From NCBI GenBank assembly GCA_030612585.1, contig JAUWNP010000217.1, forward strand, positions 1-7,324: a DNA stretch of 7,324 nucleotides. Reading direction: 5' to 3'. The stretch comes from Anaerolineae bacterium (lineage in GTDB: Bacteria; Chloroflexota; Anaerolineae; B4-G1). The notes beneath the pieces are model-generated. The model was not told the DNA's origin, did not search any database, and saw only the letters and a list, made by a program, of their open reading frames with translations. This document shows positions 1 to 6,680 of the stretch, in pieces. Position 1 is the first letter of the stretch; every line of letters begins with the position of its first letter. The translations under genes and the position numbers were made by a program.

Positions 1-49
1 GATTTTGCTATGATTCTTGGGTCTACGCAGATTAGTGGGGTCACAACGG

Positions 50-88
50 GCTTCTGTCCCACTTGCTTGCCAAAGTGTGCCCAGAAGC
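50..88. repeat. Two-stage hairpin with GCTTCTG/CAGAAGC arms
   Basis: GCTTCTG at 50-56 pairs with CAGAAGC at 82-88. Inside it, CACTT at 60-64 pairs with AAGTG at 73-77 around an 8-nt loop. The same arm sequence recurs in the hairpin at 255-281. Its function is unknown. A terminator is not supported, because no T-run directly follows the stem. Confidence 0.45.
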
Positions 89-254
89 AAGGTGGGCGAC
101 CCACTTTTGACCAAGAGAGCGGTCAAAATAGGGATTAGCGCTGTTCTTACCCCACAAATCTGTGTAGAGTCTCATTCTTTTAGGGATCTGTTCCTAACTT
201 TAGTTTCCGGTAACCCATCTGCCACTGGCGGGCGGCAGCACCCATCTCGGAATT

Positions 255-281
255 TCCAGAAGCAGTGAAAAGGCTTCTGGA
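255..281. repeat. Perfect 9-bp hairpin reusing the CCAGAAGC motif
   Basis: CCAGAAGC (256-263) is followed after 9 nt by its exact reverse complement GCTTCTGG (273-280), with one further T-A pair outside (255/281). The 9-mer CCAGAAGCA also occurs at 81-89. Neither strand has a T-run next to the stem, so this is not a standard intrinsic terminator. Confidence 0.5.
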
Positions 282-529
282 TTGAGAAAAAAGCCAGAAA
301 TTGGCCCTCAACCAGCGTTTTCAGGTGCCGACGGGCTATTTAGTGCGCCGGTGCCCCAAAATGCCCTTGGGCAAGTGGGCGCAGACGGAGTTCTTTTTTC
401 GAAGTCGTTCCGGTAACGGGTACAACTTTGGAGAATTGATAGTGTCCCTTGGACGTTGAGTTAAGCATTTCAAGCCTACTTACCCAAATTTGGCCCAAAT
501 TAACGGCTCAATGCTCATAGCGCCGTGAC

Positions 530-558
530 TTGACAACGAAGCGGTGATGGGCCATCCT
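530..558 (+). promoter_or_regulatory. Possible promoter of the truncated transposase
   Basis: A perfect TTGACA box lies at 530-535. At a 17-nt spacing the -10 position would be CATCCT (553-558), which matches TATAAT at only 3 of 6 positions, so the promoter is judged mainly on its -35 box. Transcription would start near 565, downstream of the left arm of the hairpin at 543-603. Confidence 0.35.
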
Positions 559-603
559 GTTTGATGCATCAATCAACCAAAAACAGGAAGGAGGCCCATC
601 ACC
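543..603 (+). promoter_or_regulatory. Inverted repeat burying the transposase ribosome-binding site
   Basis: GGTGATGGGCC (543-553) is the exact reverse complement of GGCCCATCACC (593-603), which ends one base before the ATG at 604. Inside, CCTGTTT (556-562) pairs with AAACAGG (581-587), leaving an 18-nt loop. The ribosome-binding site AAGGAGG (588-594) lies between and partly within the right-hand arms. A transcript entering from outside would fold this stem and hide the start. A transcript starting near 565 would lack the left arms. Known insertion sequences such as IS10 use this principle to block expression from read-through transcription; its use here is inferred. Confidence 0.6.
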
Positions 604-837
604 ATGGCGAAGTCTACCACAAAACAGAAGCAGCACCATTACACGCCCCACGCTCCCTTGGCGGCGCTGGGGATGAAGTTCAGTCAGTTGGGCGTTTTTC
701 GCCTCATCGCCGAACGTGTCCAGATAGCTCAGAAGGTGGTGAAGTACACGCCAGTGGAGAAACTGGTGGATGCCTTGATGGCCATCTTGGCCGGTGCTCA
801 TGGTCTGGTAGAAGTCAACAAGTGTGCTAGGTACTGA
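604..837 (+). pseudogene. Truncated transposase, N-terminal fragment
   Basis: This 77-residue frame starts at an ATG with a strong ribosome-binding site (AAGGAGG, 588-594, 9 nt away). The protein begins MAKSTTKQKQHHYTPHAP and continues through a segment ending HGLVEVN at about residue 72. I recognise it as the N-terminal part of a DDE-type transposase (IS4-like or unclassified) of the kind common in Chloroflexota. Full-length members run to several hundred residues. Here the frame leaves the family pattern after VNK and stops at 835-837. No catalytic aspartate region follows, and no matching right end of the element was found before transketolase, so the rest of the insertion sequence has been deleted. 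The family assignment is from memory and moderate in confidence. Confidence 0.65.
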
Positions 838-954
838 GGCACCACATCTTGTGCCCATATTACGCGGTGCGCCCAGAACTCCAAGGTCAGCGCGTTTGCG
901 TTCCGTGAGCGTCCAGCGAAGCTGCGCCTCAAGCCGACGAGAAATGGCCTGTTC
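838..954. other. Spacer of unknown origin between transposase fragment and transketolase promoter
   Basis: No plus-strand frame continues the transposase here. A minus-strand frame is open across 508-1035, but it runs antisense through the transposase fragment and shows no family motif. The deletion that removed the rest of the insertion sequence probably ends at about 820-840. Confidence 0.4.
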
Positions 955-983
955 TTGTCCAGCGCTGCCTTTCCGGGTACAAA
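955..983 (+). promoter_or_regulatory. Possible sigma-70-type promoter for transketolase
   Basis: TTGTCC (955-960, 4 of 6 matches to TTGACA) is followed after exactly 17 nt by TACAAA (978-983, 4 of 6 matches to TATAAT). This would place the start of transcription near 990, about 35 nt upstream of the ATG. A second -10-like TATAAC lies at 994-999 but lacks a good partner. Confidence 0.3.
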
Positions 984-1011
984 TAGGTACTCCTATAACC
1001 ACAGCGTGATG

Positions 1012-1018
1012 AAAGGAG
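1012..1018 (+). promoter_or_regulatory. Ribosome-binding site choosing the transketolase ATG
   Basis: AAAGGAG lies 6 nt upstream of the ATG at 1025 and only 3 nt upstream of the in-frame GTG at 1022. The spacing favours the ATG, giving a protein that begins MNTNLDQLC. Confidence 0.7.
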
Positions 1019-1024
1019 CAAGTG

Positions 1025-3029
<2,005 letters not shown>

Positions 3030-3037
<8 letters not shown>

Positions 3038-3192
3038 CGCAGGCTCATATCCCCTCACGTACACCGGCTACCACGACGCCGAGTGCCGGCTTGTGCGCGG
3101 CGTCGTGCCGGTGGAGGAATTGATCACCTTCTACATGAACGGCCAGCCGCTGGTCAGCCTGATGTGCACGCCGACCTATCTGGAGGAATTGC
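3030..3192 (+). pseudogene. fdhD: fdhD remnant, N-terminal 54 codons
   Basis: FdhD is the sulfurtransferase that passes sulfur from a cysteine desulfurase to the molybdenum cofactor of formate dehydrogenase. The fragment starts at an ATG overlapping the transketolase stop (ATGACTGA). It reads as a typical FdhD N-terminus: [20 protein letters not shown] (27-46), then CTPTYLEEL to residue 54. Normal FdhD proteins are about 250-280 residues and go on with ALGFLxxEG at this point. Here the frame instead continues [13 protein letters not shown] and stops at 3231-3233, and those extra residues are the neighbouring dehydrogenase gene read out of frame. The catalytic cysteine loop and the rest of the protein are missing, so no FdhD activity can be expected. 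The ID rests on the VNG/LMCTP/LEEL pattern. Confidence 0.8.
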
Positions 3193-3383
3193 GTGCTTAC
3201 TCCAGAAACCCATCACCTGATTGGAAAAGATGAGTTGGCTCTTATGAAGCCAACGGCTTGCCTGGTCAACACAGCCCGAGGTCCGGTTGTGGACGAGGCG
3301 GCACTATATCGGGCTTTGGTGGAAGGCCGGATCGCCGGGGCTGGCTTGGACGTCTTTGAGGACGAACCGTTGAAGCCTACGAA
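3193..3383 (+). pseudogene. D-2-hydroxyacid dehydrogenase fragment (middle part)
   Basis: The frame beginning [19 protein letters not shown] is the second half of the NAD-binding domain of a D-isomer-specific 2-hydroxyacid dehydrogenase (phosphoglycerate, glycerate or glyoxylate reductase type). It retains [14 protein letters not shown] with the catalytic Arg (Arg29 of the fragment) and [12 protein letters not shown] with the catalytic Glu (Glu58). The first 200 or so residues are missing: the segment starts abruptly at the fdhD junction around 3190-3194. On the right it is cut by the insertion sequence at 3383, before the conserved TPH catalytic histidine. The plus frame runs on to 3561, but only as antisense reading through the transposase. 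A GTG at 3193 could start it formally, but it would make no functional enzyme. The exact substrate cannot be told. Confidence 0.85.
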
Positions 3384-3407
3384 CGCAATACCGCATAAGT
3401 TGCTACG
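3384..3407 (+). repeat. Left terminal inverted repeat of the insertion sequence
   Basis: It begins CGCAATACCGCATAAGTTGC. Compared with the reverse complement of 4344-4367 it differs at two positions (A/G at the fifth base, G/C at the sixteenth). It contains the TAG stop of the transposase (3403-3405, minus strand). Confidence 0.85.
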
Positions 3408-4281
3408 AGCTGTCTATTGGTGGCAATGTTTGCCAGCGCTGCTTCAGTTGCTTGAGTTGTGCCCGAGATCGTTTTGCAGAACGGGTATGAAGTCTGAATC
3501 GGGCACGATGGTTGCGTATTCGTTGCCGCTCTTGAGAGAAGTCGTCTGGGGCGACGTGTGACAACGCACTGACCGTATCACGGAGCGAGTCGGGGTGAGG
3601 GATTAATTCCCAAGCATCTTCGCACTGAATGATGCGTTTCACCAATCCCTTTTGACCCGTTGTGGAGAGCAGGCGGCGGTTTAGGTCGCGGAACTCGCTT
3701 TCACGGTCATTGTTGGTATGAGGCAGACCAGACACGTCGTAGCAGTGGAACAGTTCCGGCGTGTAGTTAAGCGTGGTCTGCCGGATCTTGTGGCAGAATC
3801 TAAGCAGGCGAGGCGAGCGTTCGTTTTCTTGTTGGATGTCATCCAGATAGGCGAACAGTTCTTGTTGCACCTGAGTGCCAGATCGGTCAGATTTCCCGTC
3901 AGGGTCCAACAGATCAGTAATATGCTCCAGTCAATCGGCCGCCTGACGCAAATCGGTATAGTCTGCGTCGGCAGAGAGAAGCGCATAGTGCTTCTGTCAC
4001 AGCCATCCAATCTGAGCAATCACGTCATATCCATACGTACAATAGCGCGGCGCTATCTGCTGCCATTGCGCAGACTTGCATATGCCCTGGTATCTCCCAC
4101 AGTGCGAGTTCGGGCAGTATCGGGGGCGGTGAGCGATCGTTATCACTTCCCCTATTGTTTGCACTGTCTTGGGCCCACTTGTGTATGCTATGTTCAATGG
4201 CCCGCTACAGCCTGGACAGGTATTCAATTCGAGGGTGTACATTATTGGCTTTTTCGGGTAATATTCTCTCAGCGTTCTCAT
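3403..4281 (-). pseudogene. Degenerate transposase with zinc ribbon and two in-frame TGA stops
   Basis: One frame runs from an ATG at 4281 to a TAG at 3403 (292 sense-length codons). It is preceded by a perfect ribosome-binding site (AAGGAGG, plus positions 4290-4296, 8 nt away). The N-terminal part has a probable zinc ribbon (CPGC near residue 22 and CPNSHC near residue 56). It then reads IGWL, TGA (3997-3999), QKHYALLSADADYTDLRQAAD, TGA (3931-3933), LEHITDLLDP, and continues to the end. Both stops could come from CGA-to-TGA changes. The C-terminal part has LPHTNNDRESEFRDLNRRLL, like the final-glutamate segment of DDE transposases. No segment carrying the two catalytic aspartates is visible between the ribbon and this motif, and the product is short, so an internal deletion near 3997 is likely. 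That point is inferred from family architecture, not from an alignment. Confidence 0.75.
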
Positions 4282-4343
4282 GATCCACTCCTCCTTGTCT
4301 GGAATGGAGATAGTGTGCCATGAGAACCTTTTCTGTCAAATCG

Positions 4344-4367
4344 CGTAGCAAGTTATGCGGTACTGCG
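4344..4367 (-). repeat. Right terminal inverted repeat of the insertion sequence
   Basis: The reverse complement begins CGCAGTACCGCATAACTTGC and pairs with 3384-3407 at 22 of 24 positions. It lies 62 bp upstream of the transposase ATG (4281, minus strand). Confidence 0.85.
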
Positions 4368-4424
4368 AAGAATCTAATCGTGTCCACGACACTGGCCAAG
4401 GGCGTGACTGACCCGGTGTATTGA
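4368..4424 (+). pseudogene. Possible C-terminal tail of the interrupted 2-hydroxyacid dehydrogenase
   Basis: If the insertion sequence and one copy of the flanking AA are removed, the dehydrogenase frame continues from EDEPLKPT into KNLIVSTTLAKGVTDPVY and a TGA stop (4422-4424). In the family this place reads roughly NVIVTPHLAG. The stretch NLIVSTTLAKGVTD resembles it but has Thr where the catalytic His should be and lacks several residues before it. It is too short to be certain. If correct, the gene was already damaged or was damaged during insertion. The next gene starts 18 nt downstream. Confidence 0.4.
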
Positions 4425-4442
4425 GCTTGGGGGGGTGTTCTT

Positions 4443-5438
4443 ATGCACGTTGCCGTTTTAATCGCGCCCGAACACATTCACATCGAGGAGCGCCCTATTC
4501 CTCAACCCGGTCCAGGCGAGGTGCTTATTCGGGTATACTACGTAGCTATCTGCGGGTCCGATCAGGCGCGTTTCTGGGGCCGTGAGTCTTCCACCGGTGG
4601 GCCAGTGGTAGTCGGCCACGAGTTCAGCGGCCGAGTGGCGGCCCTGGGGGCTGGTGTGACGGTCCCTGCCGTCGGCCAACGGGTAACCGTAGCCCCCCTG
4701 CTGAATTGTGGGGAGTGCGCGTTTTGTCTGGCAGGACGGGGCAATCTTTGCCCTCAGCGCCGCGTTTTTGGTCGGGACGTGGATGGAGCGTTGCAGGAAT
4801 ACGTCGCCGTGCGTGCCGATCGGGCCTATCCCTTGCCACCGAACGTGTCGGCCCGCGAGGGGGCCCTGGTAGAACCGCTGGCTGTAGCCTGCCACGCTGT
4901 GTGCCGTGCCAGTGTCGAGTCCGAGGGTAGGACGCTGGTGCTGGGTGCAGGGGCTATCGGCCTGCTCATAGCCCAGGTGTGGCAGGCGCTAGGCGGTGGA
5001 CCTGTGGCCGTGGTTGACCTGGATGACAATCGGCTAGCCATGGCTGCCGAACTGGGCATATCATCGTGGACCGGCACTCCTGCTGGGCCGCCCGTTGATA
5101 CGCTGTTCGAAGCGACCGGGTCACCTCATGCATTTATGACTTGGTTACCCACCCTGGCACCGGCCGGCCGGGCCGTCATCGTGGGTAAACTGGATCAACC
5201 AGTAGCGATGGACTGGGTGAGCCTGTTGCGCAAGGAGGCCGAGATTATCACGTCGAGGTACTTCACCCTGGCTGATTTCACCCGGGCCTTACAACTGCTG
5301 GAAGACGGACAGGTAGAGGTCGCCCGTCTCATTGAGAGAACAGTCCCTTTCCAGCGACTGGATGAACGAGTCGGGCAAACAGTCATGGCTGAGGCTAAAC
5401 AGGTCATTCGATTGCTCGTCGAATTGCACGAGGAATAG
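4443..5438 (+). CDS. Zinc-dependent medium-chain alcohol/polyol dehydrogenase
   Basis: The 331-residue protein belongs to the medium-chain dehydrogenase/reductase family (sorbitol, threonine or galactitol dehydrogenase-like), which oxidises a hydroxyl group with NAD(P). Catalytic-zinc ligands are present: Cys37 in ICGSD, His59-Glu60 in GHEFSG, and Glu144 in EPLAVACHA. The structural-zinc lobe has all four cysteines (Cys89, Cys92, Cys95, Cys103). The Rossmann motif is GAGAIG (168-173), and Asp192 at the end of the second strand favours NAD over NADP. Length is near normal (330-350). The ATG follows a G-run (4429-4436) rather than a clean ribosome-binding site. The gene lies between a broken 2-hydroxyacid dehydrogenase and a broken oxidoreductase start, an arrangement typical of sugar or sugar-acid catabolic operons. 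The substrate cannot be predicted. Confidence 0.93.
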   Translation: MHVAVLIAPEHIHIEERPIPQPGPGEVLIRVYYVAICGSDQARFWGRESSTGGPVVVGHEFSGRVAALGAGVTVPAVGQRVTVAPLLNCGECAFCLAGRGNLCPQRRVFGRDVDGALQEYVAVRADRAYPLPPNVSAREGALVEPLAVACHAVCRASVESEGRTLVLGAGAIGLLIAQVWQALGGGPVAVVDLDDNRLAMAAELGISSWTGTPAGPPVDTLFEATGSPHAFMTWLPTLAPAGRAVIVGKLDQPVAMDWVSLLRKEAEIITSRYFTLADFTRALQLLEDGQVEVARLIERTVPFQRLDERVGQTVMAEAKQVIRLLVELHEE

Positions 5439-5440
5439 AG

Positions 5441-5497
5441 ATGGGGCTCAAAGTTGGCCTGGTCGGGGGTGGAGTGTTACAGAAATCTAAGGAGTAA
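5441..5497 (+). pseudogene. 18-codon remnant of a Rossmann-type oxidoreductase (Gfo/Idh/MocA-like)
   Basis: An ATG just 2 nt after the dehydrogenase stop, preceded by GAGG within that gene's end (5429-5432), opens the frame MGLKVGLVGGGVLQKSKE and then stops at TAA (5495-5497). KVGLVGGG is the beta-strand plus glycine-rich turn that opens NAD-binding oxidoreductases of the Gfo/Idh/MocA type. After it the sequence loses the family pattern and becomes the leader of the amidase gene, with its AAGGAG at 5489-5494. The tight spacing indicates the missing gene was the next member of the dehydrogenase operon. The family call rests on very few residues. Confidence 0.5.
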
Positions 5498-5504
5498 TCA
5501 TTCG

Positions 5505-6521
5505 ATGAAGAGAGCGACGACAGACGTATTGTACTTTGAAACGGGACGTGACAACCCGGTGACCCTACGCGTGCAACCGGGCGAGGAATTTGAGGTCCAA
5601 ACGCAACTCAACCGTGGACCGTGGCTGGACGACCACCCCGATGGTGAATCACTGCGTGCCAAGCTGTACGACTACCGGACGGCGGAGCCAGCTATGTTTT
5701 CAAGTGGCTGGTCGCTGCCGTGGTACCTCCCTGCCGGCTTGCCCAGCGGAAATCCGTCCAGCGGGTGTATCTACATCGAGGGGGCCAAGCCCGGCGACAT
5801 GTTACTCGTTCACATCGGAGAGATCGATCTTGATCCGTTGGGTTACACCAATTTCCGAGGTAACTCCGGTGCTGTGCCCGGCTGGTTTGGCCCGTCAGCA
5901 CTGGGACCACACCACCGCATCGTGGAGATCCACGACGGTATGATCCACTGGAGCGACACTTTGAAACTTCCAGCACGGCCGCTGATCGGGATGGTGGGCG
6001 TGGCCCCCGCCCGCGAACGAGTCGCCAACAACTGGGCCGGGTACTGGGGCGGGAACGTGGACGTGCAGGAGGTCACTACCGGTGCGACGTTGATGCTGGG
6101 CGTCAGTGTAGAAGGGGGGCTGCTGCACATCGGTGACATGCATGCTATCCAGGGAGACGGGGAGATCTGCAGCGCGGGCGGCATTGAGGCGAGCGGGCGG
6201 GTGCGGATGCGGGTGGAGGTCGTGCCCAGGCCCCAATCTATGTTCTGGCCCCGCCTGATTAACGACACACACATTGCTGTCATCGCTATGGCCCGCCCGC
6301 TGGAAGATGCCTTTCGCTACGCGCTGGAAGGGCTAGTGCTGTGGCTGGAGGAAGACTATGGCCTGCTGCGCGGCGATGCCTTCTTGCTGCTGGGTCAGGT
6401 GTTGGAGGCACGTTGTACGGCCATCGTGAATCCCACGTTCACCTATGTCGCCAAAATTGCTAAGGAGTTTCTACCACTTGTCACCGTTCCGTCTCCACCC
6501 ACACCTGTACTCCCTCGGTGA
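5505..6521 (+). CDS. Acetamidase/formamidase family protein
   Basis: The 338-residue product belongs to the FmdA/AmdA family, metal-dependent hydrolases that split small amides such as formamide or acetamide to the acid and ammonia. Visible signatures are YIEGAKPGDMLLVHI (90-104), GMVGVAPA (162-169), NNWAGYWGGNVDVQEV (175-190), and LLHIGDMHAIQGDGEICSAG (206-225) with the family's His, Asp and Glu residues. The chosen ATG has AAGGAG (5489-5494) 10 nt upstream; an upstream in-frame start at 5454 would add 17 residues that overlap the oxidoreductase remnant and is not supported. After AKIAKEFLP (near residue 324) comes a proline-rich tail (VPSPPTPVLPR) that I do not recognise from the family and that may be read from foreign DNA. 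No permease or regulator of amide use is in the window. The exact substrate is not known. Confidence 0.9.
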   Translation: MKRATTDVLYFETGRDNPVTLRVQPGEEFEVQTQLNRGPWLDDHPDGESLRAKLYDYRTAEPAMFSSGWSLPWYLPAGLPSGNPSSGCIYIEGAKPGDMLLVHIGEIDLDPLGYTNFRGNSGAVPGWFGPSALGPHHRIVEIHDGMIHWSDTLKLPARPLIGMVGVAPARERVANNWAGYWGGNVDVQEVTTGATLMLGVSVEGGLLHIGDMHAIQGDGEICSAGGIEASGRVRMRVEVVPRPQSMFWPRLINDTHIAVIAMARPLEDAFRYALEGLVLWLEEDYGLLRGDAFLLLGQVLEARCTAIVNPTFTYVAKIAKEFLPLVTVPSPPTPVLPR

Positions 6522-6624
6522 TGACCTCGACCAGGCCCTGCTCGTCGGTGCGGCAGGCTGGCAATCCCTCCGATCATCCAACAGGCAGGCCTCCGCCAGC
6601 CGTGTTATCTGCTTCATCGCTCAT
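6481..6624 (-). pseudogene. Possible small gene interrupted by an in-frame TGA
   Basis: On the minus strand an ATG at 6624 opens MSDEADNTAGGGLPVG, then TGA (6574-6576). The same frame continues SEGLPACRTDEQGLVEV and on to VQVWVETER before a TGA at 6481-6483. The second half has a protein-like composition. The whole would be about 46 residues and lies 56 bp downstream of the membrane protein gene on the same strand. It overlaps the end of the amidase gene by 41 bp tail to tail. Only GGAG very close to the ATG is seen as a ribosome-binding site. I do not recognise a family, and this could be a chance frame. Confidence 0.25.
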
Positions 6625-6680
6625 TTCTCCATCAGGCTCTGCATCTTGTGCCCTGTCTCCTGCGTCTTGCCTCTTGTGCT

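Larger units (their letters stand above)
1..529. other. Non-coding stretch with hairpin-forming repeats
   Basis: No reading frame here looks like a protein. The longest open frame (17-268, plus strand) has low-complexity composition, no ribosome-binding site and no recognisable motif. The stretch contains several hairpin-capable sequences: 50-88, a short one at 92-104 (GTGGG, loop CGA, CCCAC) followed by TTTT, 255-281, and TGCGCC/GGCGCA arms at 344-349 and 378-383. CCCAAATT occurs twice, 11 bp apart (483-490 and 494-501), the first copy inside the palindrome CCAAATTTGG. No tRNA fold was seen. It may be intergenic DNA upstream of the insertion sequence or degraded older sequence. Confidence 0.5.
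3384..4367 (-). mobile_element. 984-bp insertion sequence, internally deleted, with 24-bp inverted ends
   Basis: The element is bounded by inverted repeats at 3384-3407 and 4344-4367 that match at 22 of 24 positions, with the match ending sharply on the outside. It encodes one transposase frame on the minus strand (4281 to 3403) whose stop lies inside the left repeat. AA flanks both ends (3382-3383 and 4368-4369), compatible with a 2-bp target duplication, though so short a match could be chance. It interrupts a 2-hydroxyacid dehydrogenase gene. The transposase has two in-frame stops and no visible catalytic core, so the element probably could move only if a related transposase acted in trans. 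I cannot name its family with confidence. Confidence 0.8.

Noticed and set aside
92..108. Short stem GTGGG-CGA-CCCAC followed by TTTT as an intrinsic terminator
   Set aside because: The perfect stem is only 5 bp and the T-run only four bases, and no gene is seen upstream. It also competes with the larger hairpin at 50-88.
156..163. CRISPR array, tRNA or rRNA in the window
   Set aside because: No regularly spaced repeats, cloverleaf-like segments or conserved rRNA sequence were found on reading either strand.
17..268. 83-codon open frame on the plus strand
   Set aside because: No ribosome-binding site, no recognisable motif, and it runs into hairpin repeats. Composition looks non-coding.
3931..3999. 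In-frame TGA codons in the transposase, and another at 6574, as evidence of TGA recoding (Trp, Gly or selenocysteine)
   Set aside because: Transketolase and the amidase both end at TGA at the expected family length, so TGA works as a stop. The stops lie in decaying frames, and the nearby fdhD relic alone is no reason to expect selenocysteine in a transposase.
3718..4323. 201-codon plus-strand frame inside the insertion sequence
   Set aside because: It is antisense to the transposase frame, which has the perfect ribosome-binding site and protein motifs, and it has no family likeness of its own.
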